Shown: positions 8,089 through 16,335 of the stretch, one piece after another
Layout: each line of letters opens with the position of its first letter
Position numbering within the stretch: position 1 is the first letter of the stretch
DNA from: Variovorax sp. Root411
GTDB taxonomy: Bacteria > Pseudomonadota > Gammaproteobacteria > Burkholderiales > Burkholderiaceae_C
Assembly: GCF_001425205.1 (NCBI RefSeq)
Contig: NZ_LMDW01000018.1
Location: forward strand, 55,558 to 119,557
Direction of reading: 5' to 3'
Length of the DNA: 64,000 nucleotides
Notes under the pieces: model-generated
Database searches by the model: none
Seen by the model: the letters and a program-made list of their open reading frames with translations, nothing else
Told to the model about the DNA's origin: nothing
Position numbers and translations under genes: made by a program

Positions 8089-9564
8089 ATGTCTCCCAAC
8101 AACCAACTCGACAACCGCAAGCGCTGGCTCGCATTGATGGTGCTGTGCCTCGGCGTTCTGATGATCGTGCTCGACACCACCATCGTGAACGTGGCGCTGC
8201 CCTCGATCCGCACCGACCTGGGCTTCACCGAGACCTCGCTGGTCTGGGTGGTGAACGCCTACATGCTGACCTTCGGCGGTTTCCTGCTGCTGGGCGGCCG
8301 GCTCGGCGACCTGTACGGCCACCGCCGCGTGTTCCTCGCGGGCCTGGTGCTGTTCACGCTGGCCTCGCTGGCCTGCGGCATCTCGACCTCGCAGGGCCTG
8401 CTGGTAGCAGCGCGCGCGGTGCAGGGCCTGGGCGGCGCGGTGGTGTCGGCCGTGTCGCTCTCGCTGATCATGAATCTCTTCACCGAGCCGGCCGACCGCG
8501 CCAAGGCCATGGGCGTGTACGGCTTCGTCTGCGCGGGCGGCGGCAGCATCGGCGTGCTGCTGGGCGGCCTGCTCACGAGCACGCTGAGCTGGCACTGGAT
8601 CTTTCTGGTGAACCTGCCGATCGGCGTGGCGGTGTATGCGCTGTGCGTGGCGCTGCTGCCGGGCGCGCTCGGCCATGCGCATGGTGAGAAGCTCGACGTG
8701 GCCGGCGCCGTCACCGTCACGCTGTCGCTGATGCTCGCGGTGTACGGCGTGGTCAACGGCAACGAGGCGGGCTGGGACTCCACGCAAACGGTTGGCCTGC
8801 TCGGCGCGGCCGTGGTGCTGCTGGCCATCTTCATCGCCATCGAGGCGCGCGTGCGGCATCCGCTGATGCCGCTCAGCCTGTTCAGGCTGCGCAGCGTGTC
8901 GGTGGCCAACGTGGTCGGCGTGCTGTGGGCCGCGGCGATGTTCGCGTGGTTCTTCATCTCGGCGCTCTACATGCAGCTGGTGCTGAACTACACGCCGATG
9001 CAGATCGGGCTGGCCTTCCTGCCGGCCAACGTGATCATGGCGGTGTTCTCGCTCGGCCTCTCCGCGAAGATCGTGATGCGCTTCGGCATCCGCAAGCCGC
9101 TGGCGGCCGGGCTCTGGCTCGCGGCCATCGGGCTGGCGCTGTTCGCGCGCGCGCCGGTCAACGGCAGCTTCGTGGTCGACGTGCTGCCCGGCATGATGCT
9201 GCTGGGCCTCGGCGCGGGCATGGCCTTCAACCCGGTGCTGCTGGCGGCCATGAGCGAGGTGAGCCCGGCCGATTCGGGCCTGGCCTCGGGCGTGGTCAAC
9301 ACCTCGTTCATGATGGGCGGCGCGCTGGGGCTGGCCGTGCTGGCCAGCGCCGCAGCCGCGCGCTCCGCGTCGATGGAAGCGGCCGGCGCGCAGATGCCGC
9401 TGGCGCTCACCGGCGGCTACAACCTTGCGTTTCTCGTCGGTGCCGTGTTCGCGGCGGCGGCGGGTTTGATCGGGGCCTTGCTGCTTCGCACCGCCATGCC
9501 GGGGCAGGCGCAGAACAACGAAGAAGCAGCACCCCGTGGCACGGCGGGCGGCACGGCGTCGTGA
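8089..9564 (+). CDS. DHA2 family (EmrB/QacA-type) MFS multidrug exporter
   Basis: The 491-residue inner-membrane protein should have 14 transmembrane helices. Motif D1 (LDTTIVNVALP) is in helix 1 and motif A (GGRLGDLYGHRRVF) lies between helices 2 and 3, both diagnostic of drug:proton antiporters of the DHA2 branch. It lies 78 bases after the VOC gene and is probably in the same TetR-controlled unit. No membrane-fusion partner is adjacent, so it may act alone. The exported compound cannot be predicted. Confidence 0.92.
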   Translation: MSPNNQLDNRKRWLALMVLCLGVLMIVLDTTIVNVALPSIRTDLGFTETSLVWVVNAYMLTFGGFLLLGGRLGDLYGHRRVFLAGLVLFTLASLACGISTSQGLLVAARAVQGLGGAVVSAVSLSLIMNLFTEPADRAKAMGVYGFVCAGGGSIGVLLGGLLTSTLSWHWIFLVNLPIGVAVYALCVALLPGALGHAHGEKLDVAGAVTVTLSLMLAVYGVVNGNEAGWDSTQTVGLLGAAVVLLAIFIAIEARVRHPLMPLSLFRLRSVSVANVVGVLWAAAMFAWFFISALYMQLVLNYTPMQIGLAFLPANVIMAVFSLGLSAKIVMRFGIRKPLAAGLWLAAIGLALFARAPVNGSFVVDVLPGMMLLGLGAGMAFNPVLLAAMSEVSPADSGLASGVVNTSFMMGGALGLAVLASAAAARSASMEAAGAQMPLALTGGYNLAFLVGAVFAAAAGLIGALLLRTAMPGQAQNNEEAAPRGTAGGTAS

Positions 9565-9637
9565 ACAACAGCACGCCATGCCGCAACCGCCGGTTTTCTT
9601 TCTCCAACGCTTCCACTCTTTGTTCAGGAGAACACCC

Positions 9638-9997
9638 ATGGCTCGTTATGTAGACGGCTTCATCGTCGCCGTTCCCACCGCGAACGTAGAGGCCTACCGC
9701 AAGCTCGCGCACAAGGCCGGCAAGATCTGGATGGAATACGGCGCACTCGAATACGTGGAATGCATCGCCGACGACGTGAAACCCGGCAAGCTGACCTCGT
9801 TTCCGCAAAGCGTGAAGCAGAAGCCCGACGAGATGGTGGCCTTCTCGTGGATCACCTACAAATCGCGCAAGCACCGCGACACGGTGAACGCGAAGGTGAT
9901 GGCCGACCCGCGCATCGCGGCGATGGACCCGAAGACGATGCCCTTCGATGCGAAGCGGATGATTTTCGGCGGCTTCAAAAGCATCGTAGAGCTCTGA
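9638..9997 (+). CDS. DUF1428 family protein (YbaA-like)
   Basis: The 119-residue protein begins MARYVDGFIVAVPTANVEAY and contains the family segments MEYGALEYVEC, FPQSVKQKPDEMVAFSWI and PFDAKRMIFGGF. It covers the whole DUF1428 family length. ATG 9638 follows a CAGGAG Shine-Dalgarno. The fold is a dimeric alpha/beta barrel-like domain; no enzyme activity is established. It may be transcribed with the exporter upstream. Confidence 0.9.
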   Translation: MARYVDGFIVAVPTANVEAYRKLAHKAGKIWMEYGALEYVECIADDVKPGKLTSFPQSVKQKPDEMVAFSWITYKSRKHRDTVNAKVMADPRIAAMDPKTMPFDAKRMIFGGFKSIVEL

Positions 9998-10011
9998 GTC
10001 TGCCCGGTGGC

Positions 10012-10770
10012 TCAGGCAACGAATCCGTCGTAGACGAGCTTGAGCCCCGTCAGCAGCATCCCCAGGTACACGAAGCGATAGAACCACGTCGCATCGATGC
10101 GCCGCGCAATGCGGATGCCGACCCACACGCCCAGCGGCGCGATCGGCATCAGCACCAGCGACGTGGCCAGCGTGCGGAAGTCGAGCAGGCCGAGCCACGC
10201 GTAGGGAATCCACTTGCTGAGGTTCACCACGAAGAAAAAATACGCCATGGTGGCCGTGAAGATCACCGGAGAGAGCCGCAGCGGGATGACGTAAGCGTTG
10301 ATCGGCGGCCCGCCCGCATGCGCGATGAAGCTGGTGAAGCCCGACACCGTGGTCAGCACTGCGCCCACGCCGCGCGAAGGCAGCGGGTCGTCGGCCTTCG
10401 GCGGAAACAGCAGCCGCTGCGCCAGGAACAGCAGCGTGAACACGCCCACGATGCCCGCCACCGTGTGCGCCGGCAGCGCGCGAAACAGCAGCGTGCCGAT
10501 CACCGTGCCCAGCAGCCCGAACGGAATCAGGAACTTGAGCAGCGAACGGTCGAAGTCGCGCCGGAACGCGGCAATGCCCAGCAGGTCCATCAGCAGCAAC
10601 AGCGGCATCAGGATGGCCGCCGCCTGCGGCACCGTGACGGCCAGCGCCATCATCGGCACCGCGAGCGAGCCGAAGCCCGCGCCGAAGCCGCTCTTGCTGA
10701 TGCCGAGCAGCAGCACGGCGGGAATGGCGACCGCGTAGAAATGCGGGTCGGTGATCAGGGGAAAGGCCAT
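10012..10770 (-). CDS. TauE/SafE family sulfite exporter-like permease
   Basis: This 252-residue, very hydrophobic protein has about eight predicted helices. Its internal duplicated glycine-rich motifs (GISKSGFGAGFGSLAVPMMAL and TTVSGFTSFIAHAGGPP) are typical of TauE/SafE permeases of organosulfur or small anion compounds. The start at 10770 (MAFPLITDPHF) is the best supported, although no strong Shine-Dalgarno is seen. It shares its strand with the intradiol dioxygenase upstream, with a 74-base gap. Its substrate is unknown. Confidence 0.87.
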   Translation of the reverse strand: MAFPLITDPHFYAVAIPAVLLLGISKSGFGAGFGSLAVPMMALAVTVPQAAAILMPLLLLMDLLGIAAFRRDFDRSLLKFLIPFGLLGTVIGTLLFRALPAHTVAGIVGVFTLLFLAQRLLFPPKADDPLPSRGVGAVLTTVSGFTSFIAHAGGPPINAYVIPLRLSPVIFTATMAYFFFVVNLSKWIPYAWLGLLDFRTLATSLVLMPIAPLGVWVGIRIARRIDATWFYRFVYLGMLLTGLKLVYDGFVA

Positions 10771-10844
10771 GGGAAGGAGCAGCGCGAAAAAAAGCCCGCC
10801 GGGTGGCAGGCTTCGCGAGCGTAGCAGGACGGGGCGCAGCTCGA

Positions 10845-11684
10845 TCAGGCGGGCTGCTTCAGCGGGTTGAGCACGAAGTCGAAATCGAGCCGCCAGCGGC
10901 CGTTGGCCTGCTTCGTCCACGGCGCCACCAGCGACTGGCGCACCGCGAACACCGCGTCGGAGTCGAGCCACTCGTCGCCGTCGCGGAACACATGGGTGAT
11001 GAGCCGCTCGTAGCCGGGCGCCTCGATCTTGAAATGCAGGTGCGCGGGCCGCCACGGGTGGCGCCTGGTAGCGCGCAGCAAGTCGCCCACGGGGCCGTCG
11101 ACCGGGATCGGATACGCCACCGCCACCACGCTGCGGAAATGCAGCGAGCCGTCGGGCCCGGTGCGCAGCGTGCCGCGGTTCTCGGCATGGTCGAGTCCGG
11201 GGTGCTGCACGTCGTAATGGCCGCCCGCGTCGGCCTGCCACACATCGACGACCGCATTCGCCACCGGTTCGCCATCGAGCCCGCGCACCGTGGCGAACAC
11301 ATCGCAGGGCTCGCCCTCGGCGCCGTTGGCCACGTCGTCGCCATGCTCGTACCCGGGGGCGCCGTCGAAGTAGAAGGGGCCGAACACGGTGGCCTCTGTG
11401 CAGCCGGCCGGCTTGTCGTTGTTCATCGCGATGGTGAGCATCGAAAGGCCCAGCACATCCGACAGCAGGATGAACTCCTGCCGCTTGTCATCGCACTTCT
11501 GGCCCGTGGCCGTGAGGTACTGGATGCCCTGGAACCACTCGGCCTCGGTGAGCTTCACCTCGCGCGCGAAGGCGTGCAGGTGCTGCACGAGGCTGGTCAT
11601 GATCTCGTGCAGGCGCGGGTCGGGCGTGTCGGCGAAGCGCGCGAGCACGGCCTGCGTGATGTTGTCCTGGTCGAGGTTGCGCAT
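10845..11684 (-). CDS. Intradiol ring-cleavage dioxygenase, probably hydroxyquinol 1,2-dioxygenase
   Basis: The 279-residue enzyme carries the four Fe(III) ligands of intradiol dioxygenases: Tyr157 (GGHYDVQ), Tyr191 (VAYPIP), His215 and His217 (RPAHLHF). The N-terminal helical dimerisation domain (LVQHLHAFAREVKLTEAEW, RQEFILLSDVLGLSML) resembles hydroxyquinol 1,2-dioxygenases more than catechol ones. Hydroxyquinol cleavage gives maleylacetate, and a maleylacetate reductase is encoded at 16324-17385. ATG 11684 follows GGAG at good spacing; ATG 11699 is an alternative. It is divergent from a LysR regulator, which probably controls it. Catechol 1,2-dioxygenase is the main alternative. Confidence 0.82.
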   Translation of the reverse strand: MRNLDQDNITQAVLARFADTPDPRLHEIMTSLVQHLHAFAREVKLTEAEWFQGIQYLTATGQKCDDKRQEFILLSDVLGLSMLTIAMNNDKPAGCTEATVFGPFYFDGAPGYEHGDDVANGAEGEPCDVFATVRGLDGEPVANAVVDVWQADAGGHYDVQHPGLDHAENRGTLRTGPDGSLHFRSVVAVAYPIPVDGPVGDLLRATRRHPWRPAHLHFKIEAPGYERLITHVFRDGDEWLDSDAVFAVRQSLVAPWTKQANGRWRLDFDFVLNPLKQPA

Positions 11685-11856
11685 CGTGGTTGTCTCCATG
11701 GGATCTGGTCGTCGGATACGACGCACTGTAGGCCGCGCACCGCTGCCCCGAAAGCACCTGGGCGCAAATGATTTTTCCGGCCAGCGGAACGGTCGCGCCC
11801 GCCCTGCGCCAAAATCGCCCGGCCCGACCAAAGACAAGCCCCGAAAACAACGCCCC

Positions 11857-12786
11857 ATGGACCGCTGGACCGAAATCGCCCTACTCGTGCAGATCGCCGA
11901 TGCCGGCAGCCTGAGCCGCGCGGCCGAGGCGCTGGGCCTGTCGAACGCCGCCGCGAGCCGCCACCTGGGCGCGCTCGAGGCCCGGCTGGGCGCGCGGCTG
12001 GTCGAGCGCAACACGCGCCGCCTGTACCTGACCGACACCGGCCGCGAGTTCTGCGGCCGCGCCCGGACCATCCTGGCCGACCTGTCGGATGCCGAATCGA
12101 CGGTGAACGCCACCGCGCTCAACCCGACGGGCACGCTGCGCATCACGGCCTCGCTCTCTTTCTCGGTCCACCACATCGCGCCGCTGCTGCGCGAGTACAC
12201 CCAGCGCTACCCGGGCGTGACGGTGCACGTGGAAGCAGCCAACCGCTACTTCGACCTGATCGACAACAACATCGACGTGGCGATCCGCACGCGCGAGTAC
12301 GAGCCCGACTCCAACGTGACGATCCGCCGGCTCGGCGAGACGCGGCGCATCCTCGCGGCCTCGCCGCGCTACTTCGCGCAGCATGGCTTTCCGAAGACGC
12401 TGGACGAACTGAAGCAGCACAAGCTGCTGATCTACACCCACGCCAACAACCCGAACGAACTGCGCTTCAGCCGGGACGGGGAAACGCACACGGTGTCGGT
12501 CACGGGGCTGCTCGAATCGAATGACGGCCAGGTGCTGCGCGCCGCCGCGCTCGACGGCATGGGCATCCTCGTGCAGCCGACCTACATCGTGTACGAAGAC
12601 ATCGTGGCCGGCCGGCTGGTACCCACGCTGGACGACTGGGACCTGCCGCACCTGGCGATCAACCTCGCGTATCCCAGCCGCAAGCACCTGTCGGCGAAGG
12701 TGCGCAGCTTCATCGACTTCATGGCCGCGCACTTCGCAAAGATGGAGTACGAGCGGAAATGGACCGGGCACTTCGGCATGCGCTGA
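11857..12786 (+). CDS. LysR family regulator divergent from the dioxygenase
   Basis: This 309-residue LTTR has the N-terminal HTH (GSLSRAAEALGLSNAAASRHLGALEARLGARL) and a periplasmic-binding-like effector domain. Length and layout are normal. It is transcribed away from the intradiol dioxygenase across 172 bases that hold no other gene. The spacing fits the classic LysR/target arrangement, so it is the likely dioxygenase regulator. It belongs to the CrgA-like group by the ESTVNATALNPTGTLRI segment. The effector is unknown. Confidence 0.88.
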   Translation: MDRWTEIALLVQIADAGSLSRAAEALGLSNAAASRHLGALEARLGARLVERNTRRLYLTDTGREFCGRARTILADLSDAESTVNATALNPTGTLRITASLSFSVHHIAPLLREYTQRYPGVTVHVEAANRYFDLIDNNIDVAIRTREYEPDSNVTIRRLGETRRILAASPRYFAQHGFPKTLDELKQHKLLIYTHANNPNELRFSRDGETHTVSVTGLLESNDGQVLRAAALDGMGILVQPTYIVYEDIVAGRLVPTLDDWDLPHLAINLAYPSRKHLSAKVRSFIDFMAAHFAKMEYERKWTGHFGMR

Positions 12787-12901
12787 CGGGCCTTTTCGCG
12801 AAAACATGTGCGTAAACGCACATCCGGGTTTTCGGCAGCTCCGCACACTGGAACCGCAACCGTCGCATTCCGCGGCGGCCTTCCATTTCCAAGGATCCGC
12901 C

Positions 12902-13369
12902 ATGAACACCCAGGCCGCCAACACCGCGCGAGCGCCGATCGCATCGCCGCTGTCCGCCCTCTCCCCCACCACGCTGGACGATTCCGGCAAGCTGCTGATC
13001 CGCGTGACGGTCGGCTTCCTGGTGCTGCTGCACGGCATCTTCAAGCTGTCGGCCGGCGTGGGCTTCATCGGCGGCATGCTGGCCAAGGCCGGGCTGCCGG
13101 GCGGGCTGGCCTACCTCGTGTACGTGGGCGAGATCGTCGCGCCGCTGCTGATGATTGCCGGCGTCTTCACCCGCGCCGCGGCCGCCGTGGTGGTGATCAA
13201 CATGCTGGTGGCCTTCGGCCTCGTGCACATGGCCGACCTGTTCGCAATGACCAAGCAGGGCGGCTGGGCGCTGGAACTGCAGGGCCTGTACCTGTTCGGC
13301 GCGCTGACGGTGGTGCTGCTGGGCGCCGGCCGCTTCTCCGTCGGCGGCGTCAAGGGCCGCTGGAACTGA
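12902..13369 (+). CDS. DoxX family membrane protein
   Basis: This 155-residue protein has four hydrophobic helices after a 30-residue hydrophilic N terminus. The DoxX signature region (LLIRVTVGFLVLLHGIFKL, LVYVGEIVAPLLMIAGVFTR) is clear. ATG 12902 follows AAGGA. Homologues are small quinone-related or redox-associated membrane subunits of unsettled function. It stands alone between the LysR gene and the convergent Crp/Fnr gene. Confidence 0.88.
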   Translation: MNTQAANTARAPIASPLSALSPTTLDDSGKLLIRVTVGFLVLLHGIFKLSAGVGFIGGMLAKAGLPGGLAYLVYVGEIVAPLLMIAGVFTRAAAAVVVINMLVAFGLVHMADLFAMTKQGGWALELQGLYLFGALTVVLLGAGRFSVGGVKGRWN

Positions 13370-13381
13370 TCGCTTTCCGGC

Positions 13382-14104
13382 TCAGCCGGCGTCGCCCCTG
13401 ACCTGCGAGACCATAGCTTCGAGGCGGGCGGCATCGGCCACCAGCAGGGCCTTGTCGTCCTTGCGCAGCACGCCGCTGCGCACCAGCACATTGAGCTCGC
13501 GCGTCACCTGCTCGCGGTTGGTGCTGATCTGGCTGGCCAGCGCCGCGTGCTTGGGCGCCGGGTCAAGCCGGGCCTGGTTGCCCTCGACACCGGCGGCGCG
13601 GGCCAGGCGCAGCAGTTCGGCATGCAGCCGGTTCTGCACGCCGAGGGTGCTCAGGTCGATGACGCGCTCCGACAGCTGGCGCACCAATGACGCCAGCCGC
13701 AGCATCACCCGCTCGGCCACCAGCGGCTCGTCGCGCAGCAGGGCCATGAAGGCGGCGCGGTCGAGGCTGGCCACCACGCTGGGCTCCAGCGTGACCACGT
13801 CGGCGGAGCGCGGGCCGCCGTCGATGGCGGCGATATCGCCGAAGTGCTCGCCGGCTTCGGAATCGCGGAAGGTGACCTGCCGGCCGTTGGCCGAATAGGT
13901 CGTCACCCGCACCCGGCCCGACACCAGCAGGAACACCTCGCCCTGCTGCTCGGCGCGCAGCAGCAAGGGCTTGCCGGCCTCCACGCTGTGCCACAGGCAT
14001 TGCTGGGCCAGCAGGTCCAGGCGCTGGTCGGACAGGCCTTCGAGCAGCGCGATCTGGCGCAGCGCAAGGCTGGAACGGGGAGAGGAAGGTTCAGGTTTGT
14101 CCAT
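13382..14104 (-). CDS. Crp/Fnr family transcriptional regulator
   Basis: The 240-residue protein has an N-terminal cyclic-nucleotide-binding beta-roll (LLLRAEQQGEVFLLVSGRVRV, GEHFGDIAAIDGGPRSADVV) and a C-terminal winged helix with ASQISTNREQVTRELNVLVRSG. The GExFGDIA...PRSA segment resembles the phosphate-binding cassette of cAMP-binding members. No N-terminal cysteine cluster of Fnr type is present. It is divergent, 56 bases away, from a membrane adenylate cyclase. The pair probably forms one cAMP signalling module (inference). Confidence 0.9.
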   Translation of the reverse strand: MDKPEPSSPRSSLALRQIALLEGLSDQRLDLLAQQCLWHSVEAGKPLLLRAEQQGEVFLLVSGRVRVTTYSANGRQVTFRDSEAGEHFGDIAAIDGGPRSADVVTLEPSVVASLDRAAFMALLRDEPLVAERVMLRLASLVRQLSERVIDLSTLGVQNRLHAELLRLARAAGVEGNQARLDPAPKHAALASQISTNREQVTRELNVLVRSGVLRKDDKALLVADAARLEAMVSQVRGDAG

Positions 14105-14160
14105 GCCGGGGGTCGGTGGGGGCGCGCGCATTATGCTCGGGTGCCGCTTCGAACCCGTTC

Positions 14161-15825
14161 ATGGACAGACGTTCCCCCCAAGCCCCTTTTCCTTCGCTGA
14201 GACCGCCGACACGGCGCAATCTCCGCTGGGCGAGCGGGCTGGTGCTGATGGCCTACATCACGGCGCACCTGCTGAACCATTCGCTGGGCATCTATTCCTT
14301 TGCCGCTGCCGAGAGCGTGCTGCGCGGCGTACAGAAGTTCTGGCACAGCCTGCCGGGCACGGTGTTGCTGTATGGCGCGGCGGCCGTGCACCTGGCGCTG
14401 GCCGTGGTCGCCCTGTGGGAGCGCCGCACGCTGCGCATGCCGCCGCTCGAAGGCCTGCGCGTGCTGCTCGGCTTCGCGCTGCCGCTGCTGCTGGCCACGC
14501 ACCTCACGGCCATGCGCGGCGCCTACCTGGCGTATGGCATCGAGGGCTCGTACGTGCGCGTGGTCTGGGGGTTGTGGGACTGGCCGGGCGCGGCCGCACA
14601 GCTCGTGATGATGCTCGCGGCCTGGGCCCACGGCTGCCTGGGCCTGCACTTCGCGCTGCGGGTGAAGCCGGCCTGGCGGCGCTTCTCCCATCTGCTGCTG
14701 GCCATCGCGGTGGCGCTGCCGCTGATGGCGGCGATGGGCTTCCTGTCGATGGGGCGCGAGTTCCAGTGGACCGGCGTGCCGCCCGTCACGCTGCCGACGC
14801 CCGAGCAGGGCAAGGCGCTCAATGCGGCCGAAGGCGGCATCAAGTGGTTCTACGGCCTGGCGTTGATCGCACTGCTCGCGGCGCGCTGGGGGCGCAACGG
14901 CTTGGCGCGCTGGTCGCGGCAACCGTCCGTGGCGCTGCGCTATCCCGGTCGCACGGTGCAGGTGCCGCGCGGCTGGAGCGTGCTGGAGGCGAGCCGCTCG
15001 CACGGCATCGCGCATGTCTCGATCTGCGGCGGACGTGCGCGCTGCTCGACCTGCCGCGTGCGCGTGGCCGGTGCGGCCGAGCACATCGGCGAGCCCGGCC
15101 GCGACGAGCAGCGCACGCTTGAGCGCGTGCGAGCGCCGGCCGACGTGCGCTTGGCCTGCCAGCTGCGCCCGCACGGCGACATCGAAGTCACGCCGCTGTT
15201 CGCACCGCTGCCAAACGAAGGCCGGCCCGCGCCGGTCGGCAGCTTCGGGCGCGAGCGCGACGTGGCGATTTTGTTCGTCGACCTGCGGCGCTGGTCGGGC
15301 CTGTCGGAGCGCCAGTGGCCCTTCGACCTGGCCTACGTGCTCGACCGCTACTTCGCCACCGTGGGTGCGGCCGTGCGCGAAAGCGGCGGCGTGCCAAACC
15401 AATTCATCGGCGACAGCGTGATGGCGATCTTCGGGCTCGAGTGCGACCTTCCCACCGCCTGCAGGCAGGCGCTGCGCGCCACCGAGCTGATCGGCCAGCG
15501 CATGGACGCATGGAGCGAAGGCTTCGAGGCGCAGTTCGGCCAGCGGCTGGAGTTCGGCATGGGGCTGCATGCGGGGCGCGCCGCGGTGGGTGAAGTGGGC
15601 TACCTGGAGACCACGACCTTCACCGCCATCGGCGAAGTGGTCAACACCGCGAGCCGGCTGCAGGACCACTCGAAGACCGCGGCATCGCGCCTCGTGGTGT
15701 CGCTGTTCGCGGCCGAGCAGGCCGGCGTCGCGGATGCGATGGGCGCAGTCGAAACGCTCACCGTGCGCGGCCGCTCCGAACCCCTTGCGGTGCTCTACGC
15801 GCCACACGCAGCAGCCCCTTTGTAA
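14161..15825 (+). CDS. Membrane adenylate cyclase with internal 2Fe-2S ferredoxin domain
   Basis: The 554-residue protein has three parts. Residues 20-260 form about six transmembrane helices with histidines in several of them (TAHLLNHSLG, LATHLTAM, WAHGCLGLHFAL), resembling the cytochrome-b anchor of succinate dehydrogenase. Residues about 265-345 are a plant-type ferredoxin domain with Cys289, Cys295, Cys298 and Cys333. Residues about 365-554 are a class III cyclase with metal-binding Asp374 (FVDLRRWSGLSE) and Asp418 (FIGDSVMAIFG), plus NTASRLQ for transition-state contacts. The catalytic set looks intact. The architecture recalls the quinone-responsive diheme cyclase CyaC of Sinorhizobium. 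It probably makes cAMP in response to redox state and signals to the divergent Crp-like regulator. Confidence 0.88.
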   Translation: MDRRSPQAPFPSLRPPTRRNLRWASGLVLMAYITAHLLNHSLGIYSFAAAESVLRGVQKFWHSLPGTVLLYGAAAVHLALAVVALWERRTLRMPPLEGLRVLLGFALPLLLATHLTAMRGAYLAYGIEGSYVRVVWGLWDWPGAAAQLVMMLAAWAHGCLGLHFALRVKPAWRRFSHLLLAIAVALPLMAAMGFLSMGREFQWTGVPPVTLPTPEQGKALNAAEGGIKWFYGLALIALLAARWGRNGLARWSRQPSVALRYPGRTVQVPRGWSVLEASRSHGIAHVSICGGRARCSTCRVRVAGAAEHIGEPGRDEQRTLERVRAPADVRLACQLRPHGDIEVTPLFAPLPNEGRPAPVGSFGRERDVAILFVDLRRWSGLSERQWPFDLAYVLDRYFATVGAAVRESGGVPNQFIGDSVMAIFGLECDLPTACRQALRATELIGQRMDAWSEGFEAQFGQRLEFGMGLHAGRAAVGEVGYLETTTFTAIGEVVNTASRLQDHSKTAASRLVVSLFAAEQAGVADAMGAVETLTVRGRSEPLAVLYAPHAAAPL

Positions 15826-15939
15826 TCGCCGAAAGCGGTGCGCAAACGCACAGCGCGATCCACGATGCGGTTTCACACTGCATCTTGTGGCAACGACGAA
15901 TGTCCGCCGCCCACGCAGTCAATCAAAGGGACTCTCATC

Positions 15940-16296
15940 ATGAACACCAAGCAACTCATCGCCGTTTCCGCAGCCGCACTCGCCATGCTGGGCGCCGCTG
16001 GCGCACACGCCGAAACCTACGAAGGCGTGCATGCCGCCACCTCGGTCGCGAGCCGCGCCGACGTGAAGGCCGAAGCCGCTGCCGCCGCACGCGACGGCAA
16101 CGCCTACTCGGACAGCGCCGCCGAAGGCACCGTGGCCGTCAACTCCACGCTCGACCGCAGCGCCGTGCGCGACCAGGCCGTGGCCGCCGCGCACAACCCG
16201 CTGCAAAGCCTGGACCGCCGCGCCTTCTACCGCGACGAAGTGCCCTCGGCCTACAAGAAGCCGACGGTGTCGTTCACGCGCCAGGCCGGCCTGTAA
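15940..16296 (+). CDS. Small exported protein of unknown function
   Basis: The 118-residue protein has a clear Sec signal peptide (MNTKQLIAVSAAALAMLGAAGAHA, cut after AHA). The mature part is Ala-rich and hydrophilic, with ASRADVKAEAAAAARDGN and a C-terminal YKKPTVSFTR. Similar short periplasmic proteins are frequent in Comamonadaceae and some are assigned to DUF4148, but I cannot confirm that family here. AAAGGGA precedes ATG 15940. It stands alone and ends in a strong hairpin. Confidence 0.75.
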   Translation: MNTKQLIAVSAAALAMLGAAGAHAETYEGVHAATSVASRADVKAEAAAAARDGNAYSDSAAEGTVAVNSTLDRSAVRDQAVAAAHNPLQSLDRRAFYRDEVPSAYKKPTVSFTRQAGL

Positions 16297-16302
16297 ACAG
16301 CG

Positions 16303-16335
16303 GCGCGGCCCTGCCCCGCCGGTTCAGGGCCGCGC
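16303..16335. terminator. GC-rich hairpin between convergent genes
   Basis: A perfect 11-bp stem (GCGCGGCCCTG at 16303-16313, complement at 16325-16335) closes an 11-base loop. It lies after the small exported protein and covers the stop codon of the convergent maleylacetate reductase. It has no T-tract, so it may be a bidirectional or Rho-assisted terminator. Confidence 0.5.
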
